A stretch of 64,000 bases of DNA from Lactococcus termiticola (GTDB lineage: Bacteria > Bacillota > Bacilli > Lactobacillales > Streptococcaceae). The stretch spans positions 124,001 to 188,000 of the forward strand of contig NZ_BFFO01000002.1 in the NCBI RefSeq assembly GCF_003116835.1, given 5' to 3'. Positions 55,686 through 64,000 of this stretch are shown piece by piece. Position numbers and translations under genes: made by a program. How positions within the stretch are numbered: the first letter of the stretch is position 1; each line of letters begins with the position of its first letter. The notes beneath the pieces were generated by a model. That model did no database searches, was not told the DNA's origin, and worked only from the letters and a program-made list of their open reading frames with translations.

Positions 55686-55749
55686 GTGAAACTCATCGGC
55701 AAATTAGTACAAAGACCATGGTTGGCTGATGAGTTTCACCTCGAGCGGA
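55686..55749. repeat. Intergenic palindrome 8
   Basis: Arms of 15 bases (GTGAAACTCATCGGC and GCTGATGAGTTTCAC), one G-U compatible difference, loop of 34 bases. It is flanked by a GAGCGGAGTGAAGCGACTC hairpin. The rest of the 650-bp prfB-ftsE gap is A/T-rich and empty apart from the ftsE promoter. Confidence 0.7.
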
Positions 55750-55857
55750 GTGAAGCGACTCAACGGAAAAGTCCCCATCAAAGAAGCTTCACGAATCCCA
55801 ATAGTACAGAAGCTACCGCTAAGGCAAATCCAACCCCTAGAAAAAACACAAAGAATT

Positions 55858-55866
55858 TGTTATAAT
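55858..55866 (+). promoter_or_regulatory. Extended -10 of ftsEX
   Basis: TGT-TATAAT about 41 bases before the ftsE ATG, with AGGAAGG as ribosome site. No clear -35. Confidence 0.65.
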
Positions 55867-55907
55867 ACCAGAGATACGGGATATTTCCCTAATATAGGAA
55901 GGTAACA

Positions 55908-56600
55908 ATGAGTATTATTAGCTTAAGTAATGTGACCAAAAAGTACTCTAACGGGACAACAGCCCTCCGCAATATTAACCTGGAGATTGAACCAGGCGAA
56001 TTTGCCTATATTGTTGGACCGTCAGGTGCTGGTAAGTCAACATTCATCAAACTTCTCTATAGAGAACTTAAAATTGACAGGGGCACTGGCCATGTGGCGA
56101 GATATGACCTTGCCAAGCTTAAAAAACGGGACGTGCCAAAGCTTCGCCGCTCTGTCGGCGTCGTCTTTCAGGACTACAAGCTCCTGCCTAAGAAGACCGT
56201 CTTTGAAAACATCGCCTACGCCATGGAAGTGGTCGGCAAACGCCCACGCGAAATCAAAAAGCGGGTCAATGAAGTCCTTGACCTGGTTGGCCTCAAGCAC
56301 AAGATTCGTTCATTCCCAAATGAACTCTCTGGTGGTGAGCAACAACGTGTGGCCATCGCCCGCTCGATTGCCAATGCGCCTAAGGTCTTGATTGCAGACG
56401 AACCTACAGGGAATCTGGACCCAGAAAACTCATGGGAAATCATGAACCTTCTGGAAAAGATCAACCTTCAGGGGACGACTGTCCTCATGGCGACCCACAA
56501 CTCGCAGATCGTGAACACCCTGCGTCACCGGGTCATTGCGATTGAAAACGGCCGTATTGTCCGTGACCAAGTGGAAGGAGATTATGGCTACGATGATTAG
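55908..56600 (+). CDS. ftsE: Cell division ATP-binding protein FtsE
   Basis: ATPase of the FtsEX complex, which controls peptidoglycan hydrolases (PcsB in streptococci) at the septum. It has 230 residues. Walker A is GPSGAGKST, the signature is [14 protein letters not shown], Walker B is [13 protein letters not shown], and the H-loop is MATHNSQIV. Its end overlaps the ftsX start. Confidence 0.95.
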   Translation: MSIISLSNVTKKYSNGTTALRNINLEIEPGEFAYIVGPSGAGKSTFIKLLYRELKIDRGTGHVARYDLAKLKKRDVPKLRRSVGVVFQDYKLLPKKTVFENIAYAMEVVGKRPREIKKRVNEVLDLVGLKHKIRSFPNELSGGEQQRVAIARSIANAPKVLIADEPTGNLDPENSWEIMNLLEKINLQGTTVLMATHNSQIVNTLRHRVIAIENGRIVRDQVEGDYGYDD

Positions 56601-57528
56601 AAATTTCTTTAAGCATCTTCTGGAATCTCTGAAGAACCTGCGTCGTAACAGTTGGATGACCGTAGCGGCCGTTTCTTCTGTAATGATCACACTGATTTTG
56701 GTCGGTGGCTTCCTGTCGATTATCTTGAACACCCGCCAAATCACAGAAGATATTACCAACAATGTGCGGATTTCTGCCTACATGAATCTGAATGTCCATG
56801 ACCAGCAGGCTAAACTGCAGGATCCAAAGGACACGCACAAGACGATTGAAAACAAGAACTACCGTAAGATTTACAATGAAATAAAGGGGATTAACCATGT
56901 AGAGAAGATTACCTTCTCAAGCAAGGACCAGCAGCTCAAAGACTTGACTGCAGCCCTCGGTGACACCTGGAACCTCTATCAGGGCGATGCCAATCCCCTT
57001 TATGATGTCTATGTGGTCGAGGTGGACAAGCCAGCGAACGTGAAGACGGTCGCAGCTGAAATCGCTAAGGTCGCTGGCATTAATAAGGCCGATTACGGCG
57101 GAGCAAGCTCGCAAAAGCTCTTTAAGATCAACAACCTGGTGCAGACCTGGGGTTTGGTCATTGCCGTGCTCTTGCTCTTGATTGCGGTCTTCCTGATTTC
57201 AAACACCATCCGGATCACCATCATGAGTCGTCAGCGTGAGATTCAAATCATGCGTCTGGTCGGGGCCAAGAATTCTTATATCCGCTGGCCTTTCTTCCTT
57301 GAAGGGGCTTGGGTGGGACTCTTGGGTGCGATTATTCCTAGCCTCCTGGTTGCCTGGCTTTATGGTTTGGCCTTTGCCAGCTTTACGCCAGCCCTTCATA
57401 GCAGTCATTTGTCGATGATTCATCCGAATAGCTTTATTCCTTTGATTATCGTTATTATGGTTGTCATCGGGGTATTGATTGGTGCCTTTGGTTCGATTTT
57501 GTCAATGCGTCGATTCTTGAAAGTATAA
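56593..57528 (+). CDS. ftsX: Cell division protein FtsX
   Basis: Membrane partner of FtsE, 311 residues. The first membrane segment is near 20-45 (MTVAAVSSVMITLILVGGF), followed by an extracellular loop of about 120 residues that would contact a hydrolase. Three C-terminal segments with RQREIQIMRLVGAKNSYIRW form the FtsX fold. The ATG at 56593 (MIRNFF) gives good spacing to AAGGAG and a family-like N-terminus; 56584 is the alternative. It overlaps ftsE. Confidence 0.93.
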   Translation: MIRNFFKHLLESLKNLRRNSWMTVAAVSSVMITLILVGGFLSIILNTRQITEDITNNVRISAYMNLNVHDQQAKLQDPKDTHKTIENKNYRKIYNEIKGINHVEKITFSSKDQQLKDLTAALGDTWNLYQGDANPLYDVYVVEVDKPANVKTVAAEIAKVAGINKADYGGASSQKLFKINNLVQTWGLVIAVLLLLIAVFLISNTIRITIMSRQREIQIMRLVGAKNSYIRWPFFLEGAWVGLLGAIIPSLLVAWLYGLAFASFTPALHSSHLSMIHPNSFIPLIIVIMVVIGVLIGAFGSILSMRRFLKV

Positions 57529-57533
57529 AAATA

Positions 57534-57566
57534 AAAAAAGTTCTCGTTTTCGAGGCTTTTTTTCTA
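57534..57566 (+). terminator. Terminator of ftsEX
   Basis: CTCG-TTTT-CGAG core within A-rich and T-rich flanks that pair further, directly after the ftsX stop. Confidence 0.75.
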
Positions 57567-57712
57567 TGCATTAAATTGTCCGGGATGAAAATTATCATCT
57601 GAAAAATATCAAGCCAAGCAAATTTCGCTCTCTAATATTAAATTTTGACGACAATTCTGAAAGCCTTGTCTTCCTCTATTTAACAGGAAAACACTCGCTT
57701 TTTTAGACAAAA

Positions 57713-57721
57713 TGTTATAAA
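57713..57721 (+). promoter_or_regulatory. Possible extended -10 of the pseudouridine synthase
   Basis: TGT-TATAAA, ten bases before the ATG (eight if TAAAAT is used), with no ribosome-binding sequence. This is a weaker leaderless candidate. Confidence 0.45.
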
Positions 57722-57731
57722 ATAGAAACAG

Positions 57732-58265
57732 ATGATTATAATATTCAATAAACCCTTTAATGTTCTGACGAAGTTCACAGATGAAGAAGGACGGGCGACC
57801 CTGAAGGACTATATTGACATTCCGAATGTCTATGCGGCAGGGCGTCTGGATAAGGATAGTGAGGGCCTGCTCTTGCTGACGGATGATGGCCGGCTTAACC
57901 ACCGCTTGACTGACCCTAAATCAAAATCATATAAGACCTATGTCGTACAGGTCGAAGGCGAGATGACGGAAAAGGCTGTACAACAACTGCAAGCCGGTGT
58001 CATCCTCAAGGATGGCAAGACCCTTCCTGCCAGGGCTAGGCTCATCGCTGAGCCCGACTGGCTCTGGGAGCGGACCCCTCCAATTAGAGAACGCAAGAAC
58101 ATTCCGACCAGCTGGTTGGAGCTTCAAATTAAAGAAGGTAAAAACCGCCAAGTCAGAAGAATGACGGCTGCTGTCGGCTTTCCGACCCTGAGGCTCATCC
58201 GGACCGGGATTGGCAACTATAGACTAGACGGGCTTAAGCCCGGCCACTACAAGCTTTTGAAATAA
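57732..58265 (+). CDS. rRNA pseudouridine synthase, RluE-like
   Basis: A 177-residue RsuA/RluB/E/F-type pseudouridine synthase. The catalytic aspartate is in [45 protein letters not shown] and [20 protein letters not shown] point to the RluE branch, which modifies 23S rRNA. The N-terminal S4 domain is missing, as in RluE. RluE-like specificity is inferred. It is upstream of secA2 without being part of that system. Confidence 0.85.
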   Translation: MIIIFNKPFNVLTKFTDEEGRATLKDYIDIPNVYAAGRLDKDSEGLLLLTDDGRLNHRLTDPKSKSYKTYVVQVEGEMTEKAVQQLQAGVILKDGKTLPARARLIAEPDWLWERTPPIRERKNIPTSWLELQIKEGKNRQVRRMTAAVGFPTLRLIRTGIGNYRLDGLKPGHYKLLK

Positions 58266-58295
58266 CGAATATGGATAGGATAAGGACGAGTCCCT

Positions 58296-60662
58296 ATGCT
58301 AGATAAGAAAAAAAGAAAATATCGCAAACTCCTCAAGGCTGTGCGGGCACTGGCTCCTAAGTATCTGGATATGACGGATGCTGAGCTCCAGATGCAGACT
58401 CAGCTTTTTCGTGAGCGGCTGGATAACGGCGAGAGCCTAGAGAAGCTCCTGCCTGAGGCCTATGCGGTCTGTATTGAGGCTGACAAGCGGGTGCTGGGGC
58501 TGGACCCTTATGATGTCCAAGTCCTGGCCGGGATTGCCCTCTTTTTCGGGACTATCACTGAGATGAAGACTGGAGAAGGTAAGACGCTGACGGCGACCAT
58601 GCCGACTTATCTCCGTGGCCTGGCAGGTCCCGGTAATTTTGTCGTGACCTCAAACGAATACCTGGCCTGGCGGGATGCGGAGAATGTCGGGAAGGTCTAT
58701 CGCTTCCTTGGCCTCTCTGTCGCTGTCGGTGCCCAGAAATCCGACTTTGACCAGGACATTGACAAGAAAGAAGCCTACAACTCTGACATTGTCTATACGA
58801 CGCACTCAGCCCTGGGCTTTGACTATCTGCTGGATAACTTGGCTGTGACCAAGGAGAAGCAGTACCTGCACCCCTTCAAGTTTGTCTTGATTGATGAGGT
58901 CGATTCAATCCTGCTTGACATGGCTCAGACACCCCTGATTATCTCAGGGGCTCCCAAGCTCCAGTCCAATCTTTCTAAGCTAGCTGATAAATTTATCAAG
59001 AGTCTTGTCGAAGACGAAGAATACGAGCTCTCAGAAGACAAAAAGCTGGTCTGGTTCCTGGAAGACGGAATTGCCAAGGCTGAGGACTACTTCAGTGTCA
59101 AGGACATCCTCTCTGAGGAAAACGCTCCCTTGTACCGTCGGCTGGTCCTGGCCCTCAAGGCCAACCATGTCCACCGGGCCAATCGAGACTATGTGGTCTA
59201 TAATGGCGAGATTCTTCTCCTTGACGAAATGAACGGTCGGAAGTTAGAGGGGACCAAGCTCCAAGGCGGGATGCACCAGGCCCTCGAAGCTAAAGAAGGA
59301 CTGGACATCACAGAAGAGACCCGCTCCATGGGTTCTGTAACCTATCAGAACCTCTTTAAGATGTTTGAGGTTCTCTCTGGGATGACAGGGACGGCGATGA
59401 CCGATGCCGACGAGCTTCGGGACACCTATGATGTCGACGTTATGGCCATGCCGACCCACCGGCCAATCTTGCGGAAAGACCACGATGAAAAGGTCTTTGC
59501 CCACCATAAGATGAAAATCCTGGACAGTCTTGACCTGGTCAAGGCCATTCGTGAGACAGAACGCCCTATCTTGATTGCGACGGGTTCTGTCTCTAAGTCC
59601 TATCTCTACTCCATGCTCCTTTTGGACCACCGGATTCCACATAGCCTACTCAACGCCTCAACGGCTTCAAAAGAAGCCCAGATTGTCGAAGAGGCCGGAA
59701 AACGTGGTGCTGTGACAGTTGCGACTGCCATGGCAGGACGTGGGACCGATATCAAGCTGGATGACTTTAGCCGGGAGCACGGCGGTCTCGTCGTTATCGG
59801 TACAGAAAACATGACCTCAGAGCGGATTGACAATCAGCTCCGCGGCCGGTCTGGCCGTCAAGGCGAGCCTGGGGATTCTTATTTCTTCTCGAGTCTTGAA
59901 GACCAGATTGTTGTCGAAAACGCCCCTGACTGGGTTCGCAAGTACCGCAAGAAGCTGGAAAGCGACAGCAAGTACCAGGACAGAGAAGAACACCTGACCC
60001 GGCCGAAATATGCCCGACTTGTCAAAAAGTCTCAAAAGAACAAGAAGAACCAAGACGTCCAAAGTCGTAAGGAAACCCTCGACTATGACGATATTACCAG
60101 CGTCCTGAGGAATCGGATTTATGACGCCCGAAACATGATCATGGAGGCGGATTCTCAGACCCTCGAGTTTCTCATCATTGACAGTGTCAACCATGCGGTG
60201 ACCGACCTGGCCTCTAAAAAAGAAGGGCTCACTGGCCGTGATTTCAATGCTTTTGTGACTAACAACATCGACTATGGCTATAAGGATAGCCCTTATGCCA
60301 TGGACGAGAAATTGCCGAAGAAGGCCTTTGGTGAACAGCTCTTTAAGCTGGTCGAAGAAAAATCTGTCGAGGTTTTGGCCAATCTTCAAGGCCAAGAACA
60401 AATTGACTACTACCGGCGTGTGGTGATTCTCAGGGCCATTGATAGCCTCTGGATCGACCTGGCCGACGGTCTGGTCCAGCTCAAGTCCATCGTGTCAAAC
60501 CGGACCTGGGCCCAGCACCAGCCTTTGTATGAGTTCCAGAAAGAAGCCGAACGCTATTTCTACGAGACTCGTGAAAAACTCCGTGTTGACATCATGCGGA
60601 ACTACCTGCTGTCAGAACTCTTTAGAAATCCTGACGGCTCAGTTGATGTCGAATACCCTTAA
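58296..60662 (+). CDS. secA2: Accessory Sec translocase ATPase SecA2
   Basis: ATPase motor of the accessory Sec system that exports glycosylated serine-rich adhesins, 788 residues, close to SecA2 of streptococci and shorter than housekeeping SecA. Walker A lies in EMKTGEGKTLTATMP, Walker B in VLIDEVDSILLD, and the helicase motifs in ATAMAGRGTDIKL and QLRGRSGRQGEPGDS. The C-terminal zinc tail of SecA1 is absent. It is the first of secA2-secY2-asp1-asp2, whereas in the known streptococcal loci secA2 comes after asp3. Confidence 0.94.
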   Translation: MLDKKKRKYRKLLKAVRALAPKYLDMTDAELQMQTQLFRERLDNGESLEKLLPEAYAVCIEADKRVLGLDPYDVQVLAGIALFFGTITEMKTGEGKTLTATMPTYLRGLAGPGNFVVTSNEYLAWRDAENVGKVYRFLGLSVAVGAQKSDFDQDIDKKEAYNSDIVYTTHSALGFDYLLDNLAVTKEKQYLHPFKFVLIDEVDSILLDMAQTPLIISGAPKLQSNLSKLADKFIKSLVEDEEYELSEDKKLVWFLEDGIAKAEDYFSVKDILSEENAPLYRRLVLALKANHVHRANRDYVVYNGEILLLDEMNGRKLEGTKLQGGMHQALEAKEGLDITEETRSMGSVTYQNLFKMFEVLSGMTGTAMTDADELRDTYDVDVMAMPTHRPILRKDHDEKVFAHHKMKILDSLDLVKAIRETERPILIATGSVSKSYLYSMLLLDHRIPHSLLNASTASKEAQIVEEAGKRGAVTVATAMAGRGTDIKLDDFSREHGGLVVIGTENMTSERIDNQLRGRSGRQGEPGDSYFFSSLEDQIVVENAPDWVRKYRKKLESDSKYQDREEHLTRPKYARLVKKSQKNKKNQDVQSRKETLDYDDITSVLRNRIYDARNMIMEADSQTLEFLIIDSVNHAVTDLASKKEGLTGRDFNAFVTNNIDYGYKDSPYAMDEKLPKKAFGEQLFKLVEEKSVEVLANLQGQEQIDYYRRVVILRAIDSLWIDLADGLVQLKSIVSNRTWAQHQPLYEFQKEAERYFYETREKLRVDIMRNYLLSELFRNPDGSVDVEYP

Positions 60663-60683
60663 AGCACTAGAATTGGAGAAAAG

Positions 60684-61898
60684 ATGAGAGACTACTATCA
60701 CGTCATCCGAAGGATTGCATGGACGCTGTTTTTTGTCATGCTGATGATTATTGGTACGCATCTAAGAATCCCAGCCCTACACGAGACACAACAGCCGGCA
60801 TCGACCTTTTTACAGATCTTCTCGAATTTATCAGCCGGAAATGTCAAGGTCTTGAACCTCTTTTCACTCGGCCTTGGCCCTTATATGATTTCACTCATCT
60901 TTTGGTCAACCCTGAGCATGATGGAAATCGACTGGGTGACCAATCTCTCTAAGCGTGAGCAAGGCTTTATCATACGGGGACTGACCCTCTTTATCGCCTT
61001 CTTTCAGGCCTATGCGACCGTGACCCACTTTGGGACAGGGATTGACTTTTCAGCCTTTCCTGGCTTTAGTAAAATTCAAGTCGAGATGGGCTTGATTCTG
61101 GTCCTTGTCGCAGGTGCCATGCTGGTCAGCTTCTTGGCCGACATGAACCTGAAAAAAGGCATCGGTAAGCAGATGATGCTCATCATGCCAGGCTTGCTCC
61201 TGAATACGCCCTCCCTCTTAACTTCAGGCCAGACCGGAGCCCATGCCTTCTTTAACACACGGACGGGTATGATTGTGGCGATCATCGTGACCCTTGTCTT
61301 TATCTATATTGCGACCTTCCTTTATCGCTCTGAGTTGCGGATTGATGTTCAGCAGACAAGCCTCGATGTGGACTTTAAGTCCTCTTACATTCCCATCAAG
61401 GTCCTGCCGGCCGGAGCCATGCCCTTTATGTTTGTCGTGACGATTTTCTCGCTGCCACAACTCTTGGTCTTGATTCCTGCCTTGCAGAATACGAAGTTCC
61501 TTTACTGGACCCTGCAAATCTTTACCTACTCTACTATTCCGGGGATCATCGCCTACGGCGTGATTGCGACCCTCTTGACTTGGGGCTTTGCCCAGGTCAA
61601 TGTCCGGGTCTTTAAGATTGCCAAGTCTCTGCGTGAGTCTGGCGACTATATCTTGGACGTCCTGCCTGGGATTGAGACGGAGAGATACTTGAAACGCAAG
61701 CTCAATCATCTGATTGTCTTCAGTTCACTCTTTATGATTGTAATTTCTTCGATTCCCATGCTGATTGGCCTGAAAATCCAGGGTGTGTCTAATTTGGCCT
61801 TCTACTTTGGTTCGATTTTCATGGCGATTCTCATGATTGACAACATCCGAGAAGAAGTGAAATTCCTGACAGCAAAACCTCACTACAAGCTCTTTTAA
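60684..61898 (+). CDS. secY2: Accessory Sec channel SecY2
   Basis: Membrane channel of the accessory Sec system, 404 residues, with about ten segments. SecY-like landmarks are LGLGPYMISLIFWSTLSMM, KGIGKQMMLIMPGLLL and PIKVLPAGAMPFMFV. It starts RDYYHVIRRIAWT and is more divergent than housekeeping SecY. GGAGAAAAG precedes the ATG, 21 bp after secA2. No SecE2/Asp4/Asp5-like small genes are seen in the part shown. Confidence 0.92.
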   Translation: MRDYYHVIRRIAWTLFFVMLMIIGTHLRIPALHETQQPASTFLQIFSNLSAGNVKVLNLFSLGLGPYMISLIFWSTLSMMEIDWVTNLSKREQGFIIRGLTLFIAFFQAYATVTHFGTGIDFSAFPGFSKIQVEMGLILVLVAGAMLVSFLADMNLKKGIGKQMMLIMPGLLLNTPSLLTSGQTGAHAFFNTRTGMIVAIIVTLVFIYIATFLYRSELRIDVQQTSLDVDFKSSYIPIKVLPAGAMPFMFVVTIFSLPQLLVLIPALQNTKFLYWTLQIFTYSTIPGIIAYGVIATLLTWGFAQVNVRVFKIAKSLRESGDYILDVLPGIETERYLKRKLNHLIVFSSLFMIVISSIPMLIGLKIQGVSNLAFYFGSIFMAILMIDNIREEVKFLTAKPHYKLF

Positions 61899-61907
61899 GG
61901 GGAAAAT

Positions 61908-63437
61908 ATGATTTATTTAATGGCGGACTGGAAGGCTGACACCCAGCTGGATACCGACCGCATCTACCATCTGAGCCAGTTTTTTACAGAAGAAAAGCTG
62001 GACCACCAGCTGGTCTTGTCGGGCCATGTCCCAAACCTGCTCTATAAACTCAATGAATACGGCTACCACCAGGATAATCTCATCCGGGTCTTTGACCTGC
62101 TCCAGGGTGTAGAGCGACTGAGCGGCCACCCGCTCACGATTGATGAGCTTGACATTCCGAGTGAATACGACCGGATTTACAGCCCTTTTGGGGTCATGCT
62201 CTGGCATGATGACCGGATGGTCGGCTATGTTATTTTTGATGACTATGGCTTTCCGACCCGGGTCATGTTTTACAAGGAAGACGGGGCTCGGGAGGAGCAT
62301 ACCTATGACTCTCGGGGCTTCTTGTCCAGCATATTTTATGTGAACTCTGGCAATGTCCTGGTCCAGCGTGATTATTTTGATGAATTTGGCAGACTCCGGA
62401 TTCATGTCGATGACACAGGCTTTTATCTGGACGGCCTTGAGTTTCCGTCACAAGAAGCGGCGGTCTCTATGATGCTCCAGGCCCAGCTGGCCGATGGCGA
62501 AGATGAAAATGTCTTGATTTCTCTTTCAGATGAAACCACGCTCGAAGAAATCAAGAAGCTGGTCGAGGCCTCTAAGGTCAAGGTCATCAGTATTCTTTCA
62601 GATAAAGAACAGGTCCACAAGGTCCTCAAACACAAAGACGTGGAAATGGTCATTGACAGCCGGGTTGACCAGTTGCCTGAGGCACTCGAAGCCGGCCACT
62701 ACATCCCTATCTTTTATCCAGAGCTTGAGCTCGGTCAAAGTAGTGAGGCCCCTAAGCTTGAAATCTATGCTCATTTTAGCAAGATGGAGCGGGAAGAATT
62801 TAAGCAGTTGAACATGCTGATTCAAAAGTCTTCTGCTAAAGAGGACATTGCCCTCTTTGTCGAGCTGGAAGATCCATCTCAGCTTGACCGGGTAGAACTC
62901 ATGAAGCGGGAAATCATCGAGACCCACTTTGATGTGGACATGGACTCCGATGCCTACAAGAAGACTGAAAAATATATTGTCAGCAAGCTCGCTAAGAAGC
63001 TCTTTAACAGCGACCTTGAAGCCGTTAAGCCCCTCAAGGAGACCGCGCAATGGCCAAGACTCGTCGGTGCGGTCGAAGCTGGCCTCAGAATCAACTTTGC
63101 TGACAAGAACGGCTTAGGCATTCTCGAGTCTAAACTCGACCAGGTCCGCCTTTATCTGGACCTGAGCGACCACTACCAGATCTACCGCCATGCCCAGGTG
63201 GTCTCAGCAGGTGTACCGCTGATCAGTCGCCACAAGAGCGACTATATCAGGCAGGGCAAGAACGGCATCATGTTGCCTGAGTCAGACTTGAAGCTCGAAG
63301 AAGCGATTGACCACTACCTCGTCAACCTCAAGCAATGGAATGAGGCCCTAGTCGAAGCAGTCGACCTGATTGAAGCCCATCATCCAAAAGACATCATCAA
63401 GAAATGGAAGGAGTTGATCAACAATGGCGAAAAATAA
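61908..63437 (+). CDS. asp1: Accessory Sec system protein Asp1
   Basis: A 509-residue Asp1, which resembles a GT-B glycosyltransferase without activity and joins Asp2 and Asp3 in adhesin export. Segments MIYLMADWKADTQLDTDR at the N-terminus, YSPFGVMLWHDDRMVGYVIF and the late HAQVVSAGVPLISR are typical. AAGGGGAAAA precedes the ATG. It overlaps asp2 by 14 bases. Confidence 0.9.
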   Translation: MIYLMADWKADTQLDTDRIYHLSQFFTEEKLDHQLVLSGHVPNLLYKLNEYGYHQDNLIRVFDLLQGVERLSGHPLTIDELDIPSEYDRIYSPFGVMLWHDDRMVGYVIFDDYGFPTRVMFYKEDGAREEHTYDSRGFLSSIFYVNSGNVLVQRDYFDEFGRLRIHVDDTGFYLDGLEFPSQEAAVSMMLQAQLADGEDENVLISLSDETTLEEIKKLVEASKVKVISILSDKEQVHKVLKHKDVEMVIDSRVDQLPEALEAGHYIPIFYPELELGQSSEAPKLEIYAHFSKMEREEFKQLNMLIQKSSAKEDIALFVELEDPSQLDRVELMKREIIETHFDVDMDSDAYKKTEKYIVSKLAKKLFNSDLEAVKPLKETAQWPRLVGAVEAGLRINFADKNGLGILESKLDQVRLYLDLSDHYQIYRHAQVVSAGVPLISRHKSDYIRQGKNGIMLPESDLKLEEAIDHYLVNLKQWNEALVEAVDLIEAHHPKDIIKKWKELINNGEK

Positions 63438-64000
63438 AATCATCCAATTTGGTGGCCTAGCCGTGCCATTGTCAGATCAAATCCTTGAGAAATTTGACTA
63501 TGTCCATGTCGAGGGCAACTACGACTTATACAGTGACGAAGAAAAGCTCAAGCTCTTCCAGGACGGTGTCTTTAACCGGCGGGCCAACCGGAACCTCTAT
63601 ATCTTTGGCCGGGATGCCGTGCTTTTGCAGAACTTCCCAGGCCTGCTTGAACAATTTCCGCCCTTCCAGCTCTTCTATGATGAGGGGGCTGAGATTGATC
63701 CGAGTCAAAAGAAGATTCTCGATATCAAGAAGGCAGAGCCTTTTGACCCTGAAGCTGAATCCCAGGAGGCCTTATACGCTAAAATCAACGACCTCTCGAT
63801 TGAGCAGATTGGTTACAACATCGAGATGGACTTTATCCGGGTCAATCCGAGCTTCAAGGGCGACGTGACCCGGATGGGGAACGTCTTCATGGAGTTAGAC
63901 GGCGACTTTGGCGATGACTACAAGCAACTTCTTAGCTGGAAGATGCACCCTTATGGGATCGAAGCCCATGGCCGAGTGAACTTCATCCCCGAGTGGCGAA
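63424..64000 (+). CDS. asp2: Accessory Sec system protein Asp2, cut by the window end
   Basis: The first 192 codons of Asp2, open at the end of the window. It starts MAKNKIIQFGGLAVPLSDQI, with HVEGNYDLYSDE and FKGDVTRMGNVFMEL following, a pattern of the Asp2 N-terminal domain. Asp2 has a later SGNH-type acetyltransferase domain that modifies GlcNAc on the adhesin; that part lies beyond the window. The ATG lies inside the end of asp1, with AAGGAG upstream. asp3 and the gtfA/gtfB genes are expected next. Confidence 0.88.
   Translation, partial: MAKNKIIQFGGLAVPLSDQILEKFDYVHVEGNYDLYSDEEKLKLFQDGVFNRRANRNLYIFGRDAVLLQNFPGLLEQFPPFQLFYDEGAEIDPSQKKILDIKKAEPFDPEAESQEALYAKINDLSIEQIGYNIEMDFIRVNPSFKGDVTRMGNVFMELDGDFGDDYKQLLSWKMHPYGIEAHGRVNFIPEWR

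Overview
The window comes from a low-GC Gram-positive coccus of the Streptococcaceae, most like Lactococcus or a close relative. The evidence is a GlnP with two fused substrate-binding domains, a CesSR/LiaFSR-type operon, a Pip/YhgE protein, PBP2x in an rsmH-ftsL-pbpX-mraY operon, PepP-EF-P-YqhY-NusB, and an accessory SecA2/SecY2 locus. Base composition looks like the high forties in percent GC by eye, which is high for Lactococcus, so I do not name a species. No rRNA, tRNA, CRISPR array, prophage or insertion sequence was seen.

Layout. 0-6 kb: 3' end of a HemY-type oxidase, an SRA-like/HNH endonuclease, a RelB/RelE-type toxin-antitoxin pair, and glnPQ on the minus strand. 6-10 kb: DedA protein, then aroE-aroB-proA. 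10-14.6 kb: rsmH-ftsL-pbpX-mraY cell-wall operon. 14.7-17.4 kb: an unusual ABC exporter with two tiny membrane proteins. 17.5-20.4 kb: relQ, a receiver-only response regulator, a sensor kinase, and rplS. 20.9-24 kb: TetR regulator divergent from a Pip/YhgE protein. 24-27.7 kb: a DUF59 protein, liaFSR and manA. 27.9-35.9 kb: a complete N-acetylgalactosamine/galactosamine locus: RpiR regulator, deacetylase, mannose-family PTS with YajC, AgaS, tagatose-6-phosphate kinase and tagatose-bisphosphate aldolase. 36-38.7 kb: pepP-efp-yqhY-nusB. 39.2-42.7 kb: molybdenum cofactor genes moeA-moaC-moaE-moaD-moaA. 42.7-50 kb: membrane protein, HAD phosphatase, ftsY, rpmE2, HAD protein, YwaF-like protein, gyrB. 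50-53 kb: DUF402 and metallophosphoesterase genes on the minus strand, then a 5'-truncated serine-rich LPXTG adhesin remnant. 53-58.3 kb: queG, prfB, ftsEX and a pseudouridine synthase. 58.3-64 kb: secA2-secY2-asp1-asp2, cut by the window end.

How parts work together. The aga locus forms a full route from imported amino sugar to triose phosphates. Its two main promoters share a duplicated 12-bp motif at 31-32 bp spacing, a good candidate operator. The SecA2/SecY2 genes would export a glycosylated serine-rich adhesin, but the only such gene in the window lacks its 5' end.

Three patterns are not explained by ordinary annotation. (1) At least seven intergenic regions hold large nested palindromes; the largest, between nusB and moeA, spans about 480 bp. 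(2) At least five genes have an extended -10 box ending 6-7 nt before the ATG and no Shine-Dalgarno sequence, which predicts leaderless mRNAs. (3) A two-component pair downstream of relQ has lost the DNA-binding domain of its regulator.
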